The position numbers and the translations under genes were made by a program. 64,000 bases of DNA from Candidatus Electrothrix aestuarii (lineage in GTDB: Bacteria > Desulfobacterota > Desulfobulbia > Desulfobulbales > Desulfobulbaceae). Shown here piece after piece: positions 44,357 to 52,632 of this stretch; the first letter of the stretch is position 1, and every line of letters starts with the position of its first letter. The stretch is from contig CP159373.1 in assembly GCA_032595685.2 (NCBI GenBank), forward strand, positions 889,001 through 953,000, in the 5' to 3' direction. The notes under the pieces were generated by a model that worked only from the letters and a program-made list of their open reading frames with translations, made no database searches and had not been told where the DNA came from.

Positions 44357-45205
44357 TTAATCCAGTAATTCCTGAATTTGTTCACTCGTCAAATCCGAAA
44401 TAGCCACAATATCAGATACTGACATTCCTTGTGTCAGTAAACCCTTGGCCATTTTTAATTGCCCGGAAACCCACCCTTCTTCTTTGGCTGTTTCCAATGT
44501 ATTTTGCATATCCCGGTAAAATTTCAGACTCTTCTCATATGAGCGTACCTGATCCGGGGTAAAGCGGGCAATCTCGGCGCTCTCAAAAAGCTGCTCAAAT
44601 ACCTGTTCCCGTAAAGCGTCCGGTATTCGTTCCAGCCGGTTAAGATTTCTGATAACATACAGCCATTTCTCGAATCGGGTTTCCAGTTCACCCAGGCTTT
44701 TTGTGAACTTGGGCATTTCCAGATAGATAAAAGTCAGCTTGTCATAAAAGACCTTATTGGTATCAATATCTGTCAGTTTGACATCATAGCGATATTTCTC
44801 CGGCTGATCCTTATCCTCGTCAAAGACAAAATCCAGGATAGCCACAGTATACACGGCCTTGAGCTTGAAATTCCAATCGCCTCGTTCCGCCTGTTCGCGG
44901 ATGGGAAAGGTGGAGTAATAGAGGGCGCGATCCTTGAAAAAATTCTGTTTGCTCTTCTGGAGTTCGACAATGAATTTCTCGCCTCGTTCGTTCTCGCAAT
45001 AGAGATCGAAGATGGACTTACGGTCGATATCGGAGTCACCGAGCTGTTCGGTCTTTAGATAAGTGAGATCGCGGATCTCGCCCTGCTCCTCTTTGAGCAG
45101 CTCGTTAAGGAAATCGAGGAGCAGGTTTTTATTCGGTTCTCCGCCGAAGATCTTTTTGAAGCCGTAATCGGTGAACAGGTTGATGTAGCGTTCTTGGGTG
45201 GGCAT
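44357..45205 (-). CDS. Rpn-family recombination-promoting nuclease (PD-(D/E)XK)
   Basis: This 282-residue protein is of the Rpn/PD-(D/E)XK transposase-like family. It begins TQERYINLFTDYGFKKIFGG with the LLLDFLNELL segment. The nuclease core is KSIFDLYCENERGEKFIVEL with Gln (Asp and Glu-x-Gln) followed by RALYYSTFPIREQAERGDW. The C-terminal part contains GQLKMAKGLLTQGMSVSDI, a repeated degradation-like tail typical of these genes. Rpn proteins increase recombination and are multicopy in such genomes. It is separated by 76 bp from the RAYT gene. Confidence 0.88.
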   Translation of the reverse strand: MPTQERYINLFTDYGFKKIFGGEPNKNLLLDFLNELLKEEQGEIRDLTYLKTEQLGDSDIDRKSIFDLYCENERGEKFIVELQKSKQNFFKDRALYYSTFPIREQAERGDWNFKLKAVYTVAILDFVFDEDKDQPEKYRYDVKLTDIDTNKVFYDKLTFIYLEMPKFTKSLGELETRFEKWLYVIRNLNRLERIPDALREQVFEQLFESAEIARFTPDQVRSYEKSLKFYRDMQNTLETAKEEGWVSGQLKMAKGLLTQGMSVSDIVAISDLTSEQIQELLD

Positions 45206-45297
45206 AGATTTGGTGACAGGCAGTTTTTTGCAATCAAGGTTACCGTAAGTCTTTGACGCAAGTAACTATACTCTTTTCCGTTAAAGCTGCAAGCAAG

Positions 45298-45318
45298 AAA
45301 AAGGTGGCCTGTCCCCTA
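45298..45318 (-). repeat. Dispersed REP-like repeat, AGGGGACAGGCCACC
   Basis: On the minus strand this reads AGGGGACAGGCCACCTTTTT. It matches the tandem copies at 49363-49415 (AGGGGACAGACCACTTT) except for two or three substitutions. The RAYT gene lies about 1 kb away. The copy abuts the left target duplication of the outer MITE-like element. Confidence 0.55.
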
Positions 45319-45320
45319 TT

Positions 45321-45791
45321 CAATACCTTCGCCATTCATCGATCAAATCCACAGTAGTTCTTCCCACAACTTGCTTGCTAATTGGCCTGGGTGCGGCTCT
45401 TCTAAATCAAAGCTAGGGTATTGAAAAAGTGCCAATACTTCATTTCACTTTAAGTGCTATTTGTCTAAACTGCTCCTGTTAATGTGGTGGTAATTATGGG
45501 GTCTATTTTTACCGGATTAAAAGTAGAGCAGTTCGAGCGAATAACACTCAATTTGAAATCTACAATTGATATATTATAAATATGTTAACATCAAAACAGA
45601 AGAGCCGCACCCAATTGGCCTGTAATACATGTTTGTACGTTGTCACTGTAACTCACTGAGTATAGATGCAAATAATTAAAACTCTGTCCGCCAAATGCCG
45701 AACCGTGTTTTAATGTACAGGCCAATTATTAACTCGTTGAAACACTGTAACCTCTGCTGAAAGTTCGCCATTCAGAATGGCGAAGGTATTG
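45321..45791. mobile_element. Outer MITE-like element with 17-bp TIRs and 5-bp TSD
   Basis: CAATACCTTCGCCATTC (45321-45337) recurs as its exact reverse complement at 45775-45791. CTATT occurs directly outside both ends (45316-45320 and 45792-45796) as a putative target duplication. The right end also contains a 21-bp palindrome (45764-45784). The element is 471 bp because another element has inserted in it; without the insert it would be about 238 bp. No ORF of any credibility is present. It occupies most of the gene-free stretch 45206-45826. Confidence 0.75.
45389..45612. mobile_element. Inner MITE-like element with 15-bp TIRs and 9-bp TSD
   Basis: GGGTGCGGCTCTTCT (45389-45403) recurs as an exact reverse complement (45598-45612). 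The 9 bp AATTGGCCT is duplicated directly outside each end (45380-45388 and 45613-45621). The 224-bp interior is A+T-rich with no ORF, so the element depends on a transposase elsewhere. It lies entirely within the outer element at 45321-45791 and therefore arrived later. Confidence 0.85.
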
Positions 45792-45826
45792 CTATTATTC
45801 ACCTATTGTTTGTCATTACGCCCGCG

Positions 45827-46612
45827 TTAGATTATATCTTTTGCCAACTTTTTAATAAAAGTTATGATAAAAAAAAATGCAAGACTAGCCACCACCGCTC
45901 CAGTAGTAAAAAAAAATGCAGATTGCAAAAAATTTTCACCATATTGAGATCCAAAGTAGCCACCAATCGTTCCCGACAGGATTCCTAACAGGAGAGAAGT
46001 AGTACCGTTAGGTCCATCCTCGGACAAGGAGCAAGCGGAGCAAAAAATACCCACGAAAAAAGCTCCCCCTCCTCCTATTACAGCTAAGAGTACAGGCGGA
46101 AAAAAGCCATCAGAATATTGCAACCCAAAATACCCACCGGTAATGCATAAAAAGAGCCCACAAAAAAGGACTATTAGATCATCTACTCTAGCCCTGATGA
46201 ACACTGTGACGACATTGACAAGAATTTTACCAAGGCCAACACATAGAGCTATAAGCAGGATACACGGAAAACTCATCCAGCTACCCACTACCACTCCTAA
46301 CACTGTGTCGAATACCAATTCTCCGCTGTTAGCATCTTGAAATAATAAATAACCACCTGTACTACCTGAGATGACTCCGCAAATATAAATAATTAACTTG
46401 CTAAATCCCAAATCGACAAAAAATTCAACGGTTACAAAATACGCGCTGACACCAATAACACCAATAATACCAGCAGCATTACCTAATATCCCCCCTACAG
46501 GAACAAAACGCCCTACGGGCGGATTAAAACGGAAGCAATTGCGGTATCCACTTAACCTGCCGACCCGAAGAGTTTCTCTTGTTGCATTCTTGTTTACTCT
46601 TGCTTTCCACAA
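45827..46612 (-). CDS. Glycine-zipper-type multi-pass membrane protein, 5' end probably disrupted by IS91
   Basis: The reading frame encodes repeated hydrophobic units with GG(Y)FG-like starts: GGYLLFQDANSGELVFDTV, then GGYFGLQYSDGFFPPVLLAV, then GGYFGSQYGENFLQSAFFF. The first ~36 residues are read through the 3' end of the IS91-family transposase. A plausible IS boundary lies near GAAC at about 46500-46504, beside a CGCCCTACGGGCG hairpin. No native start codon is visible downstream of it, so this is likely the 3' part of a broken gene. The neighbouring gene at 47820 has the same unit in its C-terminus. The function is unknown. Confidence 0.5.
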   Translation of the reverse strand: MWKARVNKNATRETLRVGRLSGYRNCFRFNPPVGRFVPVGGILGNAAGIIGVIGVSAYFVTVEFFVDLGFSKLIIYICGVISGSTGGYLLFQDANSGELVFDTVLGVVVGSWMSFPCILLIALCVGLGKILVNVVTVFIRARVDDLIVLFCGLFLCITGGYFGLQYSDGFFPPVLLAVIGGGGAFFVGIFCSACSLSEDGPNGTTSLLLGILSGTIGGYFGSQYGENFLQSAFFFTTGAVVASLAFFFIITFIKKLAKDII

Positions 46613-47773
46613 AAGGTCCGTCTCTGCTCAGATCAAAGATATCTCCATAGTCAGGATGCCAAATCCGCCATAAAAACATTTTTTCTTTACAGTTTGGACA
46701 TGTTAACGGATCTTTCCCGAAACTCTGTACTAGACGCTCTCTCCAGCTCAATGACCTTGAATCACTTTTCATGAATTCAAAAGTCTTCTGGATAAAACGT
46801 TTACAGTCCATCAAAATCTCTATCGCGATTGTTTTTGTACGTCGAGAATATAACCCATAATGGCGGACCATCTTGAATCCCTTTAGCGGGATATGGTCAA
46901 TTAATCGTTGTATGAACTCTTTGGCTGGAATCGCTTCGGTAACTTTAACTTCTGTTTTATGATCAATATACCAAAATGTTACTTCCTCACCATCGTAATT
47001 CGTTATCTTGTGCTCTGCCAATGCTGGACGAGCCATATAGCGACCAATATATCGAGCTGCATGTCTTGCTGATGTCATCTTGCTTTTACCATTTACATAA
47101 AAACCATTACGTTGGCTTTTAAACAGGTAATCTATGAATCTTACATTTTCTTTTGTTTGCGGCAAGCTAGCCTTTATTTCAGTCAGCAAATAATATTGCC
47201 ATTTTTTTCTAAGCAGACCATATGGCAAAAATGGAATATCAACCCACTGATTGGAAGATGTTAATCCTCCTTCTGTCATTAACATATGGACATGCGGATT
47301 AAACTTAAGATCTCTTCCAAACGTATGGACAACTAATAGAATTCCCGGAACAGCATCAACTCCTTTACTTTGAAGTACTTCCACAGCCGCTTTTGAAGCA
47401 CAATCCATCATAATCTTGATCAGCATACGATCACTAAAAATTATCTTTCGGAGTTCTTGTGGAATGGTAAACACTAAATGTCGATGAACTACGTCGAATA
47501 TACTTTTCACTGTCTTTTCAACCCATTCATCGACGTATCGCTTACCGCAAGACGTACAGAATCGACACTTACAGGTGAACCCTACTCTCTTTTTTCAAAA
47601 CAATTCGGACAAATATACTCGACATAGCCATTGGTAGACTCTCCACAGTTGATCATTTTTTCTACATTTTCAACGATTGACTCCCAGTGAAGGCTTGAGT
47701 ACCTGCTTGCCAATTCAACGCAGACTACATACCAAAAATCACGAAAGATTAATTTTATCAGCTTATTTTTCAT
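46524..47773 (-). pseudogene. IS91-family Y2 transposase split at an A-run
   Basis: The N-terminal zinc domain reads ICPNCFEKRE and stops at 47582. The adjacent frame immediately encodes GFTCKCRFCTSCGKRYVDEW, the second zinc part, and continues into the Y2 transposase (KFNPHVHMLMTEGG; ARYIGRYMARPAL) ending at 46524. The junction is a run of six A (GAAAAAAGAG, minus strand). One more A would restore FEKKRVGFTC. It is therefore a homopolymer loss or a site of slippage. The catalytic HVH and Tyr-containing GRYM segments are intact, so slippage could yield active enzyme. Confidence 0.8.
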
Positions 47774-47819
47774 TAAGCTAATACTCTATTCGCAATTACA
47801 ACATGTTGAAAGGAAAATT

Positions 47820-48263
47820 TTATAATTTCCTATACAATAAATCTTCGAAAAATTCATCGTATAAAAAAAATGTTGCTCCTCCTCCCGCTCCCCCTATTAA
47901 AATAAAAAATACGGACTGAAAAAAACCGTCAGCACATTGAAATCCAAAACAGCCGCCAATAAATAGAAAAATTCCCAGGCACCAAAATTCGCCTTCTGTC
48001 AGGGGGGCTTCTTCTGTTTCCTTAATACCACCTTGTTCCGACGCTTCAGCGGCACTCTCACCACTCTGAACCTGGCCGCCACTTTCTTGTTGGCTAGCGT
48101 CTTGTTTTTCCTCCTCAATAGCCTTTCTTTGAGAAAGCTTTTCTTCATTTACATAAGTAACTGAAACATTACCACCGGCAATTATGTTCGGCGATTGATT
48201 CCCATTTACTGACTGGCTAATTTGAGCCGCCGTTTCGGCAGGCTCTCCTCCCTTATTCGCCAT
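47820..48263 (-). CDS. Membrane protein with SPNI-GGN motif and one glycine-zipper unit
   Basis: This 147-residue protein has an N-terminal segment with the motif NGNQSPNIIAGGNVSVTYVN, a Gln/Glu-rich linker (about 45-95) and a C-terminal membrane hairpin GGCFGFQCADGFFQSVFFIL. The C-terminal unit matches those in the gene at 45827. The SPNxxxxGDV-type motif also occurs in the short gene just upstream, which it overlaps by 11 bp. Similar motifs are seen in uncharacterised bacterial membrane proteins. ATG 48278 is an alternative start with a G-run at unworkably short distance. The function is unknown. Confidence 0.55.
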   Translation of the reverse strand: MANKGGEPAETAAQISQSVNGNQSPNIIAGGNVSVTYVNEEKLSQRKAIEEEKQDASQQESGGQVQSGESAAEASEQGGIKETEEAPLTEGEFWCLGIFLFIGGCFGFQCADGFFQSVFFILIGGAGGGATFFLYDEFFEDLLYRKL

Positions 48264-48438
48264 AGCGGATATCCACATCCCCCTTGGTATTTACATTTGG
48301 GCTTTTCTCCCCGTGAGCATGCTGCTCTATATTTCCACCATTTTTTCTTGAAAGAAGCCATCCGGCGAGCGCGATGGGAACTGATACAGCGACTCCGCTG
48401 AAAAGCCATGTTTTATTGTGCATAATCCAGTCAAACAT
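48253..48438 (-). CDS. Short single-pass membrane protein with SPNV-GDV motif
   Basis: The 61-residue product has one membrane helix (LFSGVAVSVPIALAGWLL) followed by a charged tail containing HGEKSPNVNTKGDVDIRYGE. AGGAGG sits eight bases before ATG 48438, an excellent ribosome-binding site; a GTG at 48447 is inside that site. The stop overlaps the next gene by 11 bp. The SPN..GDV tail matches the N-terminal motif of the downstream protein, suggesting interacting partners. No family with known function is recognised. Confidence 0.6.
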   Translation of the reverse strand: MFDWIMHNKTWLFSGVAVSVPIALAGWLLSRKNGGNIEQHAHGEKSPNVNTKGDVDIRYGE

Positions 48439-48794
48439 TTCGTTCACCTCCTCCCGAAGATACCGCCTATAAAAAGTCGCTCATTTCCTTTACTTCTCAT
48501 AAAACTACAGGAACAAAACAATGCCGTAAACAGAAATTACAAAATTCCCCAAAAGGTCCCCACAGTCAGCAGTTCGATCATTTTCAAGCCACGCATTGAC
48601 AAAAGATATAGAACGGAATTCATCCGTCCTGTAGCTTCATGCCTCTCCCCAAAAAAACACCCCTTCCCCCTTTTTTCTTTCTTGAACTTCCCGCGAACAT
48701 GCTATAATCGTCCGCACTTCGCCTGAACAGCGTCCCACCAGGGACAGCATAAAAATAGACCGGCGCTTCAACACCGGAAAAAAATAACGATTCC

Positions 48795-49330
48795 ATGAAA
48801 CTCAACATCCCCCAAAACATCGCCGACATCATCCCCTACCCCCAGGCAAACCCCTGGAGGAACTGGAACGGGAATACGGCATCACCGACTCCATCAAACT
48901 GGCCTCCAACGAAAACGCCTGGGGACCATCCCCCAAGGCCGTGGCAGCAGCCCAGGAAACCCTGAATGGCCTGCACCGCTACCCGGACGGATCCAGCTAT
49001 CACCTCACCAATGCCGTGGCCGAGTGGACCGGCGCAGCCCCGGAGGAAATTATCCTCGGCAACGGCTCCAACGAGGTGATTGAATTCCTGGTCAAGGCCT
49101 TTGTCCGCTCCGGCGACGAGGTCATCACCAGCCACCCTTCCTTCCTCATGTACCAGAAATTCGTCCAGGTCCGGGGCGGCACCAACGTGGTGATCCCGCT
49201 CAAGGACATGGTCCATGACCTGGAGGCCATTGCCGCCGCAGTGACTGACCCCACCAAACTCATCTTCCTGGACAATCCCAATAACCCCTGCGCCACCCTG
49301 GTTAGCAAGGAGGACTTTGCCGCCTTCCTC
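48795..49330 (+). pseudogene. hisC: Partial, frameshifted copy of hisC
   Basis: The first 536 bp are near-identical to the intact hisC at 50735-51271. One C is missing from a C-run near 48840 (CCCTACCCCCAGG versus CCCTATCCCCCAGG), which shifts the frame. Homology ends abruptly at 49330 after CGCCTTCCTC, in the middle of the gene. The upstream ~110 bp are also partly similar, including TTGAAC (48682-48687) and TATAAT (48703-48708), while the intact gene has GATAGT at that position. This is a duplicated remnant without the PLP-lysine region. Confidence 0.9.
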
Positions 49331-49362
49331 TGCATAATTAGGCACAATTATGGCAGAATTAG

Positions 49363-49415
49363 GGCAGAATTAGGGGACAGACCACTTTGGCAGAATTAGG
49401 GGACAGACCACTTTT
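49363..49415 (+). repeat. 26-bp tandem repeat, two full copies plus fragments
   Basis: The unit GGCAGAATTAGGGGACAG followed by ACCACTTT occurs at 49363-49388 and 49389-49414. Preceding partial copies (GGCAGAATTA at about 49352, GGCACAATTAT at about 49341) start exactly where hisC homology ends. The core AGGGGACAGACCAC matches a dispersed repeat near 45300, in a RAYT-containing region. Confidence 0.65.
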
Positions 49416-49435
49416 ACCTCCCGCCCCTTATTTCG

Positions 49436-49681
49436 TCAAAGCGAATGATGAGGGCTTCCTTGTCCGCACAACAAAAATCTCACCTCCCACCCCTCCACAA
49501 CCTCAACCCCACTCCGCACCCAACGCCGCCACCGCTCCACATACCGACCAATGTCCCTTTCAAAAACACCGTACTCATAAAGCTGGTTCAGCTTGTCCCG
49601 ATGGTTAGCCCAGGTCATCCAGGCAATCGCCAATCCATTGATCAACCGATTACCAATCCGATAGCCGAGGAAGTCAAAGCT
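49436..49681 (-). pseudogene. Reverse transcriptase C-terminal remnant
   Basis: Minus-strand translation reads FDFLGYRIGNRLINGLAIAW followed by RDKLNQLYEYGVFERDIGRY and VERWRRWVRSGVE. The FDFLGYR start and the charged ERW/RRW repeat resemble the thumb/domain X end of bacterial reverse transcriptases (group II intron or related). No catalytic YADD or upstream RT domain is present. It is therefore a short remnant; a stop ends it at 49436. The remainder of 49691-49989 shows no gene. Confidence 0.5.
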
Positions 49682-49989
49682 GTTAAAATATTTTTTATGC
49701 CATCTTATGGTGCTTTTGCAAATGATTTTCTGATAATAGTTACTTCATGATATAAAACAAAGCAAAAAACAACACGAGCATCCTTGATTTTTTCCTGTGG
49801 CACAGGCATATTCACCACAAAGCCAGTACCAATAAATTTTTACAAAAAAATCATCCACCCACCGCCTGCCAGCAAAAAAAACAACCGTCCACGCTTCTTT
49901 TCAACAGCGTCCCTTCAGCTTCTTTTTCGTTCCTCTTGAGCTTGCACCCCGTTTGGGCTACAATACAGAAAAACACAAGGAGAATCGCC

Positions 49990-50250
49990 ATGAGTAAAAC
50001 AGCAAGCGTACGTGCTCGCATTGAGCCTGATTTAAAAAACCGTGCGGAACAGATCTTCCGTCAGCTCGGCCTGACCACCACCCAGGCCATCACCATGTTT
50101 TACAAACAGGTGGAACAGAGAAAGGGACTGCCTTTCTCTGTAGCATTACCTAATGAAGCCACCCTCCGTACCTTCGACGACACAGATGCCGGGCGTGATC
50201 TGGTCGTCTGCGAAGATGCTGAAGATATGTTCAACAAGCTCGGTATCTGA
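49990..50250 (+). CDS. dinJ: DinJ/RelB-family antitoxin
   Basis: This 86-residue antitoxin starts at ATG 49990 behind AAGGAG. The N-terminal ribbon-helix-helix includes ASVRARIEPDLKNRAEQIF, followed by LGLTTTQAITMFYKQVEQ. The C-terminal part, rich in Asp and Glu (DDTDAGRDLVVCEDAEDM), would wrap the toxin. It binds DNA and neutralises the adjacent YafQ-type toxin. Its stop (TGA) shares one base with the toxin's ATG, so the pair is translationally coupled and probably autoregulated. Confidence 0.9.
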   Translation: MSKTASVRARIEPDLKNRAEQIFRQLGLTTTQAITMFYKQVEQRKGLPFSVALPNEATLRTFDDTDAGRDLVVCEDAEDMFNKLGI

Positions 50251-50522
50251 TGCTGACTCCCGTATATACCCGGCAATTCGAGCGGGACATCAAACGTATG
50301 CGGAAGCGCGGAAAGAATCCTGATAAAATCAAAATGATTATTCGTTCGCTGGTTGCGGAAGAACCTCTTGATCCTATCCATCGGGATCATAGACTCATCG
50401 GCAACTGGAAAGGAAGACGGGAATGCCATATTGAATCCGATTGGCTGCTGATCTATCAATACAAGTCAGACAGTATTATCTTTGAGCGGACAGGTACCCA
50501 TTCTGATTTGTTTCGCAAATAG
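50250..50522 (+). CDS. yafQ: YafQ-family mRNA-interferase toxin
   Basis: This 90-residue RelE/YafQ-type ribosome-dependent endoribonuclease starts TPVYTRQFERDIKRMRKRGK. Conserved residues include the HRDHRLIGNWKGRRECHIE core and the C-terminal TGTHSDLFRK, with the catalytic His of YafQ in the final helix segment. It is one base-overlapping with its antitoxin. The module sits between the truncated and intact hisC copies, so recombination between them would delete it. Confidence 0.9.
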   Translation: MLTPVYTRQFERDIKRMRKRGKNPDKIKMIIRSLVAEEPLDPIHRDHRLIGNWKGRRECHIESDWLLIYQYKSDSIIFERTGTHSDLFRK

Positions 50523-50734
50523 AACAGAGAGATCGACTCAGGAGTCGAGCCGCAAGGCCCCTGGTAAAGAGAGACGCCTGACCTGCCGTTTCATATCACA
50601 CCAAAAAAAAACCCCGCACGCTTTCCCCTTGAACTTTCTGAGCACATACGATAGTTGTCTATACTTCTCTCGACTCTTTCTTCCGCCAATTCCGGCCGGA
50701 AGCAAACAATAAAACGCCTCTTGCTTACGCTATA

Positions 50735-51847
50735 ATGAAACTCAACATCCCCAAAAACATCGCCGACATCATCCCCTATCCCCCAGGCAAACCCTTGGAG
50801 GAACTGGAACGGGAATACGGCATCACAGACTCCATCAAACTGGCCTCCAACGAAAACGCCTGGGGACCATCCCCCAAGGCCGTGGCAGCCGCCCAGGAAA
50901 CCCTGAACGGCCTGCACCGCTACCCGGATGGTTCCAGCTACCACCTCACCAATGCCGTGGCCCAGTGGACCGGCGCAACCCCGGAGGAAATCATCCTCGG
51001 CAACGGCTCCAACGAGGTGATTGAATTCCTGGTCAAGGCCTTTGTCCGCTCCGGCGACGAAGTCATCACCAGCCACCCCTCCTTTCTCATGTATCAGAAA
51101 TTCGTGCAGGTCCGGGGCGGCACCAACGTGGTGATCCCGCTCAAGGACATGGTTCACGATCTGGAGGCCATTGCCGCCGCCGTGACCGAGCACACCCGGC
51201 TCATTTTTCTGGACAACCCCAATAACCCCTGCGCCACCCTGGTCAGCAAGGAGGCCTTTGCCGCCTTCCTCGCCAAGCTGCCCGAAGAGGTGGTGGTGGT
51301 CCTGGACGAGGCCTATATCGACTTTGTCGAGCCGGAAAAACGGATTGATGTCCTCTCCCTGATCCGGGAACCCGAGGCGATCCCGGCCGTGGTGGCCCTG
51401 CGCACCTTTTCCAAGGCCTTTGGCCTGTCCGGGCTGCGGGTGGGCTTCGGCATCATGCACAGGGAGATCGCCTCCCTGCTCCATCGGGTCCGCCAGCCCT
51501 TTAACATCAACCTGCCTGCCCAGGCAGGAGCCCTGGCTGCTCTCAGCGATACCGAGCATTACGCGAAGACCATGACCGGGACTGCGGCAGGCCGGGAATG
51601 GCTCTCCGAGCAGGTTCGGGATCTGGGCTGCGTACCCTATCCCTCCTGCACCAATTTCTTTCTCATTGATGTGCAGGGCGATGCCACGGCCCTCTACGAT
51701 GCCATGCTCTATAAGGGTGTAATTGTCCGCTCCATGAAGACCTACGGCTATCCTTATTTTATCCGCATCACCATCGGCACTGAGCAGGAGAACCAACGTT
51801 TTGTTGCGGCCCTGAAGGATTGCCTCAAGGAGCTGGGTTATGTCTGA
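50735..51847 (+). CDS. hisC: Histidinol-phosphate aminotransferase
   Basis: This 370-residue PLP aminotransferase makes histidinol phosphate in histidine synthesis. Its family segments are IKLASNENAWGPSPKAVAAA, LGNGSNEVIEFL, DNPNNPCATLV and VLDEAYIDF. The PLP-binding Lys is in RTFSKAFGLSGLRVG (about 226), and the C-terminal Arg region is YFIRITIGTEQENQ. Length is normal. Its stop overlaps the next gene by 8 bp. The other his genes are not in the window. A truncated copy lies 1.9 kb upstream. Confidence 0.94.
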   Translation: MKLNIPKNIADIIPYPPGKPLEELEREYGITDSIKLASNENAWGPSPKAVAAAQETLNGLHRYPDGSSYHLTNAVAQWTGATPEEIILGNGSNEVIEFLVKAFVRSGDEVITSHPSFLMYQKFVQVRGGTNVVIPLKDMVHDLEAIAAAVTEHTRLIFLDNPNNPCATLVSKEAFAAFLAKLPEEVVVVLDEAYIDFVEPEKRIDVLSLIREPEAIPAVVALRTFSKAFGLSGLRVGFGIMHREIASLLHRVRQPFNINLPAQAGALAALSDTEHYAKTMTGTAAGREWLSEQVRDLGCVPYPSCTNFFLIDVQGDATALYDAMLYKGVIVRSMKTYGYPYFIRITIGTEQENQRFVAALKDCLKELGYV

Positions 51848-52556
51848 GCAGGGGAGTAAGCCGGAAAAACTGCGGGTCGTCACCATTGACGGCCCCTCTG
51901 GGGTAGGTAAATCCACAGTAAGCCGCCGGGTGGCCGCCAAACTAGGCTTTACCTATCTGGACACCGGAGCCATGTACCGGGCTGTGGGCTATGCCTGCGC
52001 CCAGGCCAGCATTGATGTGGATAATCCCGCCCACCAGGAGGCATTGAACACGTTGCTAGCTGAGCTGGATCTTCGCCTCCTTCCACCAGAAAAGGAGGGT
52101 GATGATGTGCGGGTATTTCTCGGGGACGAAGATGTTAGTGCGGCCATCCGTCTACCGGAGATGAGCATGGCCGCCTCTAAGGTTTCTGCGATTCCGGCGG
52201 TACGAAAGCGACTGACCGTGATGCAGCAGGAGATGGGACAAGCCGGGGGGCTGGTGGCTGATGGCCGCGATACCGGCACCGTGGTCTTTCCCCAGGCGGC
52301 CTGGAAATTCTATCTGGATGCCTCGCCGGAAGAGCGTTGCCGCCGCCGGGTGGCCCAGCTCCGGGAACGAGGCCAGGAGGTGGATGAGCAGGAAACCCTG
52401 GCTCAGATCATTGAACGCGACCGCAACGATCAGGAGCGGACCATTGCCCCGCTGACTATGGCGGAAGATGCGGTATTAGTTGATTCTTCCCGCATCAATG
52501 CTGATGAGGTGGTCGCGCGAATCCTGAAGGTTGTTAAAGCTACGGGTAGGGAATGA
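51840..52556 (+). CDS. cmk: Cytidylate kinase
   Basis: This 238-residue P-loop kinase phosphorylates CMP and dCMP. The Walker A is TIDGPSGVGKSTVSRR, followed by LDTGAMYRAVGYACAQ. The NMP-binding motif is GLVADGRDTGTVVFP, and the lid is ERCRRRVAQLRERGQEV. The late segment IERDRNDQERTIAPL is a family hallmark. It overlaps hisC by 8 bp, a common gene pairing in Desulfobacterota. It is slightly longer than E. coli Cmk because of the N-terminal extension and a lengthened lid. Confidence 0.93.
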   Translation: MSEQGSKPEKLRVVTIDGPSGVGKSTVSRRVAAKLGFTYLDTGAMYRAVGYACAQASIDVDNPAHQEALNTLLAELDLRLLPPEKEGDDVRVFLGDEDVSAAIRLPEMSMAASKVSAIPAVRKRLTVMQQEMGQAGGLVADGRDTGTVVFPQAAWKFYLDASPEERCRRRVAQLRERGQEVDEQETLAQIIERDRNDQERTIAPLTMAEDAVLVDSSRINADEVVARILKVVKATGRE

Positions 52557-52632
52557 GCAAGCAGAAGGGGAGACTATTTGACCCGTCCTGAATATAGTTG
52601 ACACATTAATGACCATTCAGGAGGGGAATAAT

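Noticed and set aside
50591-51940. 449-residue minus-strand ORF opposite hisC
   Set aside because: hisC on the other strand has all family motifs; the antisense frame is His/Gly/Asp-rich in a way typical of reversed GC-rich genes.
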